Source of the DNA: Deltaproteobacteria bacterium
GTDB taxonomy: Bacteria > Desulfobacterota > Desulfobacteria > Desulfobacterales > ETH-SRB1
DNA: 38,022 nucleotides
Direction of reading: 5' to 3'
Assembly (NCBI GenBank): GCA_030262895.1
Contig: JAJSZW010000022.1
Coordinates: 1-38,022 of the forward strand
The translations under genes were made by a program, and so were the position numbers. Shown piece by piece: positions 31,506-38,022 of the stretch. The notes below the pieces were generated by a model. It ran no database searches, was not told the origin of the DNA, and saw only the letters and a program-made list of their open reading frames with translations. Position 1 is the stretch's first letter, and each line of letters begins with the position of its first letter.

Positions 31506-32045
31506 ATAGCTATATCGAGGAAGACAAATAGGCCAAACAAGGTTGACAAAACAAATATTAATAACAATATAAGAGCGAGAGAGGTGAGAGTTATTGATCC
31601 TGACGGCAATCAGGTAGGTATTATACCAACCTATAAAGCTCTTGCGACAGCCGGTGATTTCGGTCTTGATCTTGTGGAAATTTCTCCTAATGCCAACCCG
31701 CCTGTATGCAAAATAATGGATTACGGCCGCTATAAATATGAGCAGACCAAAAAGAAACAGGAAGCAAAAAAGAAACAAAGCACATTCCAGGTTAAAGAGA
31801 TAAAAATACGTCCCAAGACCGGAGAACATGACCTGAAAATCAAGATTGGCCATATTAAAAAGTTTATAGGGAAAAAGGATAAAGTTAAAGTTACCGTTAT
31901 CTTCAGGGGACGAGAAATATCGCTTTCAGATCTTGGCAGGAATTTGCTCGAAAAAATTGCTACAGAAACCGATGATATTGCGGTAGTAGAGCAATATCCT
32001 AAATTTGAGGGCCGTACCATGATGATGATTCTATCACCAAAGTAA
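31506..32045 (+). CDS. infC: Translation initiation factor IF-3, AUA start
   Basis: IF-3 keeps the 30S subunit free and proofreads start codons. The frame from 31506 gives AISRKTNRPNKVDKTNINNN, IRAREVRVIDPDGNQVGI, then LVEISPNANPPVCKIMDYGR, KEIKIRPKTGEHDL and a C-terminal RGREISLSDLG and YPKFEGRTMMMILSPK, i.e. both IF-3 domains. The only upstream in-frame stop is TAG at 31491; between it and the conserved core there is no ATG, GTG or TTG before GTG 31584, which would remove the IRARE start of the domain. ATA at 31506 is 8 nt after AGGAGG and gives the right N-terminus (179 residues). infC normally uses a non-canonical AUU that IF-3 itself discriminates against, so AUA implies the same autoregulation. 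Confidence 0.9.
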   Translation: MAISRKTNRPNKVDKTNINNNIRAREVRVIDPDGNQVGIIPTYKALATAGDFGLDLVEISPNANPPVCKIMDYGRYKYEQTKKKQEAKKKQSTFQVKEIKIRPKTGEHDLKIKIGHIKKFIGKKDKVKVTVIFRGREISLSDLGRNLLEKIATETDDIAVVEQYPKFEGRTMMMILSPK

Positions 32046-32092
32046 TTGTGGTAATAAATTTCGATATATTACTTTCCTGCGAACGATATAAT

Positions 32093-32346
32093 TAGTGCCC
32101 GAACGAAAACCCTCTTTTTTGTCATTTAGACCTAAGGGAGAAATCTTGTAGCTGTTTACAACTTGAAACTTGAAATTGGAAAGTAGAAATTTGGGAGAGA
32201 TGAAACTCGACCCCAAATTGAATGCGTTCATCAACAGTACAAAAGCATGAGGCCAAATTTCCAATTTCCAATTTCTATTTTCAGTGTTATAAGATTTCTC
32301 GCTCCGTTAGAAATGACAATTTTGGATAGTTTTCGTTCAGGCACTA
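32093..32346. mobile_element. MITE-like unit 1 between infC and rpmI
   Basis: TAGTGCCCGAACGAAAAC (32093-32110) and TAGTTTTCGTTCAGGCACTA (32327-32346) are inverted ends differing at one position over 18 bp. Inside is a second pair (AAATTGGAAAGTAGAAATTT against AAATTTCCAATTTCCAATTT, and GAGAAATCTT/AAGATTTCTC). A 254-bp non-coding element, no transposase. Confidence 0.85.
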
Positions 32347-32368
32347 ATTATTTTATGGAATTTTCAAA

Positions 32369-32408
32369 AGATGGCGTGAGCCGCTATCTGTAATCGCTCA
32401 CGCCATCT
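32369..32408. repeat. 13-bp perfect hairpin between the two units
   Basis: AGATGGCGTGAGC (32369-32381) and GCTCACGCCATCT (32396-32408), loop 14 nt, followed by ATGTTTTAAA. It is GC-rich in AT-rich surroundings and could act as a weak terminator or an attenuator in the rpmI/rplT leader, but the U-run is short. It is itself enclosed by the inward-facing ends of the two neighbouring units. Confidence 0.7.
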
Positions 32409-32418
32409 ATGTTTTAAA

Positions 32419-32563
32419 TAGTGCCTGAACGAAAACCGCTAATTTTTCCAATTTCTGCGTCAGGCTTAAATTTTAATCCTCAAAATACTCAATGTATTCC
32501 TGCGGTTAAAATTTGCGCCTTCCTTGAACTTGAAAAAATTTTCTAGTTTTCGTTCGGACACTA
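32419..32563. mobile_element. MITE-like unit 2 between infC and rpmI
   Basis: TAGTGCCTGAACGAAAAC (32419-32436) and TAGTTTTCGTTCGGACACTA (32544-32563). A 145-bp relative of unit 1 with different interior, including GCGCCTTCCTTGAACTTGAA, which resembles the inside of the element at 30625. It ends 18 nt before rpmI. Confidence 0.82.
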
Positions 32564-32581
32564 AATAGGGAGAAAAAAATA

Positions 32582-32779
32582 ATGCCGAAAATTAAGACAA
32601 ATAGAGCTGCTGCAAAGCGTTTCAAAAAAACAGGTACAGGCAAATTCGTATTTTCGAAATCAAACGCAAGCCACATTTTAACCAAAAAGACAACCAAGCG
32701 TAAAAGGGGTTTAAGGAAGAGCCGGCTTATTAGCAAACCAGATAGAAAAGAGATAAAACTGCTTCTGCCCAATGGTTAA
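32582..32779 (+). CDS. rpmI: 50S ribosomal protein L35
   Basis: 65 residues, starting [20 protein letters not shown] and ending [15 protein letters not shown], full length for bacterial L35, a small basic protein of the large subunit. TAGGGAGAAAAAA precedes the ATG. It belongs to the infC-rpmI-rplT operon, although 536 bp of repeats here separate it from infC. In many bacteria L20 represses this operon by binding its leader RNA; whether the altered leader here still allows this cannot be told from the sequence. Confidence 0.97.
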   Translation: MPKIKTNRAAAKRFKKTGTGKFVFSKSNASHILTKKTTKRKRGLRKSRLISKPDRKEIKLLLPNG

Positions 32780-32811
32780 TCAAGGGTCGGGCTTATATAA
32801 GGAGTAACGCT

Positions 32812-33162
32812 ATGCGAGTAAAAAGAGGTTTTAAAGCAAATAGACGTAGAAAGAAAATTTTAAAGCTAGCCAAGGGATACCGTGGAGGCCGCAGTAAACT
32901 ATTCCGTACAGCTATCAATGCTGTTGATAAGGCATTAATGTATGCTTATCGTGATCGAAAAGCGCGAAAACGTGATTTCAGAAGGCTCTGGATCGCAAGG
33001 ATAAATGCAGCGGCTCGCATGAACAACTTATCATACAGTAAATTTATTCACGGATTAAAACTCGCCAACATCGAGATTGACCGAAAAGTCCTCGCAGAAT
33101 TAGCTGTGTCTGATCCCTCTGGATTTACCAGGATAACCGAACTTGCCTCACAGCAAATATAG
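32812..33162 (+). CDS. rplT: 50S ribosomal protein L20
   Basis: 116 residues with the L20 signature [40 protein letters not shown] and [20 protein letters not shown], and the C-terminal [20 protein letters not shown]. Required for early 50S assembly and often the autoregulator of the operon. AAGGAG (32801-32806) lies before the ATG at 32812; the spacing to rpmI is 32 bp. Its stop codon falls at the start of a long palindrome. Confidence 0.97.
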   Translation: MRVKRGFKANRRRKKILKLAKGYRGGRSKLFRTAINAVDKALMYAYRDRKARKRDFRRLWIARINAAARMNNLSYSKFIHGLKLANIEIDRKVLAELAVSDPSGFTRITELASQQI

Positions 33163-33264
33163 CGAAAGCCGATGATACCCCATCTCCTGCGTTGTCAAGA
33201 GTTCGTCCCGCAGGGCGGGACTTCACCCTTGACGCCTTGGATCTGGAGCATCCTCGGCTTTCGC
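33162..33264. repeat. Palindromic element between rplT and pheS
   Basis: GCGAAAGCCGATGAT (33162-33176) and ATCCTCGGCTTTCGC (33250-33264), with one mismatch. Inside are TTGTCAAG/CTTGACG and GTCCCGCAGGGCGGGAC, so the RNA would fold into a long branched hairpin. It overlaps the rplT stop codon and could modulate readthrough into pheS. Confidence 0.8.
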
Positions 33265-33331
33265 TTAATTAGGATAATACTTAATCTTTCGATACCTTTA
33301 CGAAATAATAGGTTAAGATTAGAGCGGAAAA

Positions 33332-34339
33332 GTGACAAAAACTATAGAACAAATTTATGAAGAAGCCGTTAAGGAAATAAAATCCGCTACAGATAGTGAA
33401 AGTATCAAAGCTCTTTCAATCCGGTATCTTGGCCGAAAGGGTATAATAACTCATTTTTTAAGAAACATTTCAAACCTTCCTCTGGAAAAAAGACCGGAGG
33501 TGGGAAAAAGGGCTAATGAGGTAAAAAAGAGCTTAGATAAAGCTTTCAAGCAAGCGTTAAAACGTCTTGAAACAAAATCTTTACAAAAAGATTATAGAAT
33601 CGATGTTTCCTTGCCGGGAAGGACAATCCAGCAGGGTTCTTTGCATCCAATAACGCAAATTACATGGCAGATATGTGAAATTTTAGAAAAAATCGGGTTT
33701 GATATAGCTGAAGGGCCTGAGGTCGAAACAGATCACTACAATTTTGAAGCTCTAAATATTCCCAAGAATCATCCTGCAAGGGACATGCAGGATACTTTCT
33801 ATGTTTCAGATAATATAGTTCTTAGAACTCATACATCATCCATTCAGGTCAGAATAATGGAAAAACTTACTCCGCCTGTAAGGATTATTGCACCCGGCAA
33901 GGTTTACCGCTGTGATTCCGACCTGACTCACACACCCATGTTCCATCAGGTAGAGGGTTTAATGGTTGATGAAGGCCTTTCCTTCGGTGATCTAAAAGGC
34001 ATACTTACCACTTTTATCCACCACATTTTTGATAAAAAGACAGCTCTCAGATTCCGCCCAAGCTTCTTTCCTTTTACCGAACCAAGCGCTGAGATAGACA
34101 TCCTTTGTGTCATGTGCAGGGGCAAGGGGTGCAGAGTATGTTCACACACAGGATGGCTTGAAATTATAGGCGCAGGCATGGTCCATCCGGCTGTTTTTGA
34201 AAATGTTGGATATGATACAACACGTTATACAGGACTTGCCTTCGGCATGGGAGTAGAACGTATTGCCATGTTGAAATATGGAATTGACGACATTCGAAAA
34301 TTCTTTGAAAATGACTTAAGATTTTTAAGGCAGTTTTAA
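33332..34339 (+). CDS. pheS: Phenylalanyl-tRNA synthetase alpha subunit
   Basis: 335 residues with a GTG start. An N-terminal coiled coil (about 1-85) is followed by the class II catalytic core: LPGRTIQQGSLHPITQITWQ, motif 2 around RTHTSSIQVRIMEKLTPPVR and GKVYRCDSDLTHTPMFHQVE, and motif 3 GLAFGMGVERIAMLKYGIDD followed by IRKFFENDLRFLRQF. Attaches Phe to tRNA-Phe as an (alpha-beta)2 tetramer with PheT. No strong SD precedes the GTG. One base separates its stop from the start of pheT. Confidence 0.97.
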   Translation: MTKTIEQIYEEAVKEIKSATDSESIKALSIRYLGRKGIITHFLRNISNLPLEKRPEVGKRANEVKKSLDKAFKQALKRLETKSLQKDYRIDVSLPGRTIQQGSLHPITQITWQICEILEKIGFDIAEGPEVETDHYNFEALNIPKNHPARDMQDTFYVSDNIVLRTHTSSIQVRIMEKLTPPVRIIAPGKVYRCDSDLTHTPMFHQVEGLMVDEGLSFGDLKGILTTFIHHIFDKKTALRFRPSFFPFTEPSAEIDILCVMCRGKGCRVCSHTGWLEIIGAGMVHPAVFENVGYDTTRYTGLAFGMGVERIAMLKYGIDDIRKFFENDLRFLRQF

Positions 34340-34340
34340 T

Positions 34341-36758
34341 ATGAAAGTTAGTTTAAGCTGGCTAAATGATTATATCCCAATAGATAAGGAATCATATAGT
34401 AGTATTGCCGATTCACTCACTATGGTGGGGCTTGAGGTTGATTCGGTTACAGACAGGTATGATTACTTGGATAGCGTTGTTGTTGGACGCATTGTTAATA
34501 TCAAAGCCCACCCAAATGCTGAAAAGCTCAAGATATGTGACGTTGATATTGGAAGCCGTGTCATCCGGGTTGTATGCGGAGCACCAAATATATATGAAGA
34601 TATGGTTGCGTCGGTAGCTTTGCCGGGCACCCGCTTCCCGGAAGGTTCTGTACTTGAAAAAGGAAGAATCCGAAACGAGCTGTCGGAAGGAATGCTTTGC
34701 AGCGAAGCAGAACTTGGTCTTGGCTCAGACTGCAGTGGCGTTATGGTTCTTGATCAAAAACAATTGATAGGGAATAAGTTAGCAAAAACTCTTGAACTTT
34801 CAGACATGGTCTTTGAAATCGACCTTACCCCTAACAGGCCGGATTGTCTAAGCATAATCGGAATAGCCCGTGAAATAGCCGCCCTTCAGCAAACCACAAT
34901 AAAATATCCCGAAACATCACTTTCCGATTCCGGCGATAAAATTTCCGACTTTACATCTATTACAATTAAGGCGCCGGATCTTTGCCCAAGATATTCGGCA
35001 AGGCTTGTTTTTGATATTAACATTGCTCCTTCTCCTTTTTGGCTGCAAGATCGTCTAATGTCAGTCGGCTTAAGGCCTATAAACAATATAGTCGATATCA
35101 CCAATTTTGTATTGATGGAAACAGGACAGCCTCTTCATGCATTTGATTTTGACCGGCTGTCAGATCACAGAATAGTTGTCCGCCAGGCAAAAAAAGGTGA
35201 AACCTTTATCACTCTGGACAAGAAAGAACATTTGCTTACCCCTGATATGCTTATGATCTGCGATGGTGAAAAACCTGTTGCGCTGGCGGGTATCATGGGT
35301 GGGCATAATTCCGAGGTAACGGAATCAACTACCGGAGTTCTTATCGAAAGCGCTTATTTTACGCCTGTGGGAATTCGCAAAACTTCAAAAAAACTTGGCA
35401 TAAGCTCGGAATCCTCGCACCGTTTTGAACGCGGTGTTGACCCTGAAGGTATTATTACGGCTTTGAATAGAGCTGCTCAGCTTATGTCGGAACTCGACGG
35501 GAGCAATTTAATTGAAGGAATTATAGATAAATATTCTAAAATTAACAATGCCGAGCCCATAACTCTAAACATTGGACACACTAATCGTCTTCTTGGTACC
35601 GGTTTTGATCAGGACGAAATCGAAAATTTACTAAAATCAATTGAATTCAATGTTAAAAAAACAGGCAACGACGAGCTTGCAGTTGTCCCACCCTCCTTCA
35701 GAGTTGACATAGCAAGGTCGGTTGATCTTATGGAAGAAATTGCCCGCCTGTCCGGCTATAATAATATACCCACTACCTACCCCCTGATACCAGCGGAAGC
35801 CAGACAACCTGAAAAACAGTTGAGGTTAAGAAACTGGCTGAAAAAAATTATGACCGGCTTTGGATTTAATGAAACAATTAATTACAGCTTTATAAATAGA
35901 TTATATTGCGATAGCCTCAGACTTGAATCTGCCGACCAAAGAAGAAATATGGTAGACATATTGAACCCTCTGACGGAGGAGCAGGCAGTTATGAGGACAT
36001 CATTGATACCCGGCCTTCTCGAAACAATTCATCGCAACATAGCACAACAAACCAAGAGCCTGAGACTATTTGAAGTTGGTAAAATTTATATCGGCAGGGA
36101 AAAAGACAATCTGCCGGAAGAGATAGAGATGTTGGCCGGCATCTGGACCGGATCTCGTACAAATGCCTCATGGTACTCAAAAGAAAGTGGTTGTGATTTT
36201 TTTGATATAAAGGGAGTGGTTGAAGGACTGCTGAACAGAGTAAAAATTGATCGTATAAAATTTACCTGCATGCCGGATAATTCATGCACTTATACCAGAC
36301 CTGGACATACAGCTCAAATTCTGCAAGAAAAAAAACTTATAGGTCTGGCCGGAGAAATACATCCTCAAGTGCTACGCAATTTTGATCTAAAACAGGCTGC
36401 CTTCATTTTTGAACTTGACTTGAAGGCCATGTCCGACTTGATACCCGAAACTATTCGTTCAAAACCAATTCCAAAATTTCCATCTATTTCAAGAGATATT
36501 ACTATTATAATCGATAAAGATTTGGAATCTTCCAAACCGCTTGAAACCATTAGAAAATCAGGCGATGAGCTGATTGAAAATTTATATTTATTGGATGTAT
36601 TCGAAGGTAATACTATTCCTCAAAATAAAAAAAGCATATCTCTGAGAATAACTTACAGATCAAAACATAAAACCTTAGAAGATGAGGAAGTAAATTATAC
36701 TCATAAAAATATTACAGACAGGCTTCTCAAAGAATTTGACGCTTTGCTTCCAACATAG
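34341..36758 (+). CDS. pheT: Phenylalanyl-tRNA synthetase beta subunit
   Basis: 805 residues, full length. Domains in order are the tRNA-binding OB fold (VVVGRIVNIKAHPNAEKLKI, about 45-145), B3/B4 editing domain (about 210-385, LQDRLMSVGLRPINNIVDIT, ...SSESSHRFERGVDP), B5 (about 400-470), the catalytic-like core (MEEIARLSGYNNIPTTYPLI, about 480-690) and a C-terminal FDX-ACB anticodon-binding domain (KPIPKFPSISRDITIIIDKD, about 705-803). Supplies tRNA recognition and proofreading for the PheS catalytic subunit. ATG directly after pheS, so translation is coupled. Confidence 0.97.
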   Translation: MKVSLSWLNDYIPIDKESYSSIADSLTMVGLEVDSVTDRYDYLDSVVVGRIVNIKAHPNAEKLKICDVDIGSRVIRVVCGAPNIYEDMVASVALPGTRFPEGSVLEKGRIRNELSEGMLCSEAELGLGSDCSGVMVLDQKQLIGNKLAKTLELSDMVFEIDLTPNRPDCLSIIGIAREIAALQQTTIKYPETSLSDSGDKISDFTSITIKAPDLCPRYSARLVFDINIAPSPFWLQDRLMSVGLRPINNIVDITNFVLMETGQPLHAFDFDRLSDHRIVVRQAKKGETFITLDKKEHLLTPDMLMICDGEKPVALAGIMGGHNSEVTESTTGVLIESAYFTPVGIRKTSKKLGISSESSHRFERGVDPEGIITALNRAAQLMSELDGSNLIEGIIDKYSKINNAEPITLNIGHTNRLLGTGFDQDEIENLLKSIEFNVKKTGNDELAVVPPSFRVDIARSVDLMEEIARLSGYNNIPTTYPLIPAEARQPEKQLRLRNWLKKIMTGFGFNETINYSFINRLYCDSLRLESADQRRNMVDILNPLTEEQAVMRTSLIPGLLETIHRNIAQQTKSLRLFEVGKIYIGREKDNLPEEIEMLAGIWTGSRTNASWYSKESGCDFFDIKGVVEGLLNRVKIDRIKFTCMPDNSCTYTRPGHTAQILQEKKLIGLAGEIHPQVLRNFDLKQAAFIFELDLKAMSDLIPETIRSKPIPKFPSISRDITIIIDKDLESSKPLETIRKSGDELIENLYLLDVFEGNTIPQNKKSISLRITYRSKHKTLEDEEVNYTHKNITDRLLKEFDALLPT

Positions 36759-36761
36759 AAG

Positions 36762-37109
36762 ATGCAAAACGATAAAGCCCATATAAAAGAACTGCCTGAC
36801 AAGCTATATTTCAAAATAGGAGAGGTCAGTGAAATCGCCGGACTTCCATCCTATGTACTAAGATTCTGGGAAAACGAATTCTCTAAAATAAATCCCAAAA
36901 GAACTCCCTCCGGCCAGAGGCTTTACAGAAAGAGCGATATAGAGTTCGTTCTAAAAATTAAACATCTTCTTTATGAAAAAAAATTTACTATTAAGGGCGC
37001 CAAGAAATACTTAAACTCTGAATATAGAGAAAAAAAAGGAAAATTATCAACCGATGTTGTTGATAAAATCCGATCAGAACTAGAACAAATTCGGGACTTG
37101 CTTGACTAA
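36762..37109 (+). CDS. MerR-family transcriptional regulator
   Basis: 115 residues with an N-terminal MerR winged helix-turn-helix (YFKIGEVSEIAGLPSYVLRF, WENEFSKINPKRTPSGQRLY, RKSDIEFVLKIKHLLYEKKF, about 15-83) and a short coiled-coil tail (DVVDKIRSELEQIRDLL) with no sensor domain. MerR-like genes follow pheT in many deltaproteobacteria. It starts 3 bp after the pheT stop, so it is the last gene of the operon. Target unknown. Confidence 0.92.
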   Translation: MQNDKAHIKELPDKLYFKIGEVSEIAGLPSYVLRFWENEFSKINPKRTPSGQRLYRKSDIEFVLKIKHLLYEKKFTIKGAKKYLNSEYREKKGKLSTDVVDKIRSELEQIRDLLD

Positions 37110-37129
37110 TTATCGCTGAATTTAAAATG

Positions 37130-37158
37130 TTGACAATATAAAATTATTGTCGTATTTT
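37130..37158 (+). promoter_or_regulatory. Promoter of the tRNA-Gly gene
   Basis: TTGACA (37130-37135), 17-nt spacer, TATTTT (37153-37158): perfect -35 and 5 of 6 at -10. Transcription would start about 8 nt before the tRNA. Confidence 0.75.
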
Positions 37159-37172
37159 TTATTTCTTAGGAT

Positions 37173-37248
37173 GCGGGCATAGCTCAGCTGGTAGAGTACA
37201 AGCTTCCCAAGCTTGGTGTCGCGAGTTCAAATCTCGTTGCCCGCTCCA
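37173..37248 (+). tRNA. tRNA-Gly (anticodon CCC)
   Basis: 76 nt with encoded CCA. Acceptor GCGGGCA pairs with TGCCCGC; D arm GCTCAGCTGGTAGAGT; anticodon stem CAAGC/GCTTG with loop TTCCCAA, giving anticodon CCC; T arm CGAGTTCAAATCTCG. The discriminator is T before CCA, as in bacterial tRNA-Gly. It reads GGG codons. Confidence 0.93.
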
Positions 37249-37253
37249 GTTAG

Positions 37254-37278
37254 AAAGGCCGCCTTTGCCTTTTTTATT
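37254..37278 (+). terminator. Terminator of the tRNA gene
   Basis: AAAGGC (37254-37259) pairs with GCCTTT (37267-37272), followed by a T-run. A short stem; moderately convincing. Confidence 0.55.
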
Positions 37279-37414
37279 ATGATTTAGGGGCAAAGCTTTA
37301 TCTAATTATGTGTGGTTTGGATTTAATTTATTTCTTATGATGATTTACATGAACAGATAAAGTTTTTCGATCCATAACGTAAGGATCTATAAGGGTTTAA
37401 TTGAAGGATAAGAG

Positions 37415-37440
37415 ACGGGCGGTAGCCCGTTTTTGTTTTT
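37415..37440 (+). terminator. Intrinsic terminator just upstream of rimP
   Basis: ACGGGC (37415-37420), tetraloop GGTA, GCCCGT (37425-37430), then TTTTTGTTTTTTT. It lies 20-45 nt before the rimP start and about 165 nt after the tRNA, so it may be an attenuator of the rimP-nusA-infB operon rather than the end of the tRNA transcript. Confidence 0.75.
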
Positions 37441-37458
37441 TTGCATGAGTTATATTTC

Positions 37459-38001
37459 ATGATGAAAGCACAAAGAAAAAAAAGAAATAAATCAATAAAA
37501 AGCCGGGAGCCGGAATTCGATGAAAAAAAATTTTCTCCTAAAAATAAAGAGGAATTTATTGCTAAAGTTAAGGACTTAACTGAACCTTTGTGCGAAGCTA
37601 TGGGGATGGAACTGGTACATGTTGAATACCAACGGGAAAGCAGGGGCATTATACTCCGTATCTATATAGACAAACCAGGAGGAATTACATTAGATAATTG
37701 TGTGTTTATCAACCGCCAGTTGAGAGATACTCTGGATTTACATTTTGATAGCAGCGGTTCATACGGTCTTGAGGTGTCATCTCCAGGTTCAGATCGCCCC
37801 TTAAGCAAAAAACTCGACTTCGAAAAATTTAGAGGAAGGGTTGCAAGAATTAAAACAATAGCTCCTATTAATGGACAGAAAAATTTTAAAGGCGTTTTGT
37901 TGAATATATCAGAAGAAAGTATAAACATATCATTAGATGATAAAACAGTCGCTATTCCTTTTAAGGAAGTTAAAAGTGCGCGGCTTGTTAATAACCTATG
38001 A
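37459..38001 (+). CDS. rimP: Ribosome maturation factor RimP
   Basis: 180 residues from the ATG at 37459 (a TTG at 37441 and an ATG at 37462 are also in frame; no strong SD decides between them). A basic N-terminal extension of about 35 residues (KAQRKKRNKSIKSREPEF) precedes the RimP core: VKDLTEPLCEAMGMELVHVE, LRIYIDKPGGITLDNCVFIN, LDLHFDSSGSYGLEVSSPGS and DRPLSKKLDFEKFRGRVARI. The C-terminal SH3-like domain ends KEVKSARLVNNL. Needed for 30S maturation. nusA and infB would be expected just beyond the right edge. Confidence 0.92.
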   Translation: MMKAQRKKRNKSIKSREPEFDEKKFSPKNKEEFIAKVKDLTEPLCEAMGMELVHVEYQRESRGIILRIYIDKPGGITLDNCVFINRQLRDTLDLHFDSSGSYGLEVSSPGSDRPLSKKLDFEKFRGRVARIKTIAPINGQKNFKGVLLNISEESINISLDDKTVAIPFKEVKSARLVNNL

Positions 38002-38022
38002 AAAATATTTGAAGCAGCTTCT

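Noticed and set aside
1..38022. CRISPR array
   Set aside because: The many repeats are dispersed palindromes and element ends; none show regular 25-40 nt repeats with equal spacers, and no cas genes are present.

Overview
The window comes from a dissimilatory sulfate reducer, most likely a Desulfobacterales-type deltaproteobacterium (Desulfobacterota). The clearest marker is the start of aprB (adenylylsulfate reductase beta subunit) running off the left edge. A tungsten-type aldehyde:ferredoxin oxidoreductase remnant, a sigma-54 activator and many palindromic repeats fit that assignment. No 16S or other phylogenetic marker was available, so the taxon is an inference.

Layout. (1) 1-4700, AT-rich: aprB (minus strand), two YkgJ-type cysteine-cluster proteins flanking an SDR that lacks its catalytic lysine, then a collapsed AOR pseudogene divergent from an intact MoaD/ThiS-like gene. 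(2) 4800-22700, visibly more GC-rich and accessory: a TolB/TPR regulator-like protein; an operon of a small secreted protein and a 1084-residue secreted M14 carboxypeptidase with Cys-rich repeats; a DsbA-like thiol oxidoreductase; a membrane-anchored sigma-54 activator followed by a good sigma-54 promoter candidate; two small secreted proteins; a HAF-repeat protein; a fibronectin-III protein; and an exported TenA/PqqC-like protein. Truncated second copies of several of these genes (TPR gene start, small secreted gene, FN3 gene) lie between 16.8 and 19.0 kb, so this is a duplicated and decaying exoprotein island. (3) 22700-26300, debris plus two divergent toxin-antitoxin modules: RAYT remnants, a LuxR/FixJ regulator fragment, HigBA-like and Xre-RES pairs, and fragments of a YkgJ gene and an FN3 gene. 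(4) 26300-31300: dgt-like dNTPase, YkgJ-type protein, AAA-ATPase/PD-(D/E)XK protein overlapping it, an HsdR_N-domain protein and a nucleoside deaminase. (5) 31500-38022, conserved core: infC-rpmI-rplT-pheS-pheT-merR, tRNA-Gly(CCC) and rimP.

Working together: the left and right ends are housekeeping or energy metabolism. The middle encodes mostly exported proteins with two likely regulators, the sigma-54 activator and the TPR protein, each beside a secreted-protein gene. The most instructive individual observations are an infC gene whose only SD-spaced start is AUA, the insertion of two palindromic elements between infC and rpmI, several non-autonomous elements with exact terminal inverted repeats (two with target duplications), and a possible sigma-54 circuit controlling a small exported protein through a leader with a 12-nt perfect Shine-Dalgarno sequence. 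No CRISPR array, rRNA operon or complete insertion sequence was seen.
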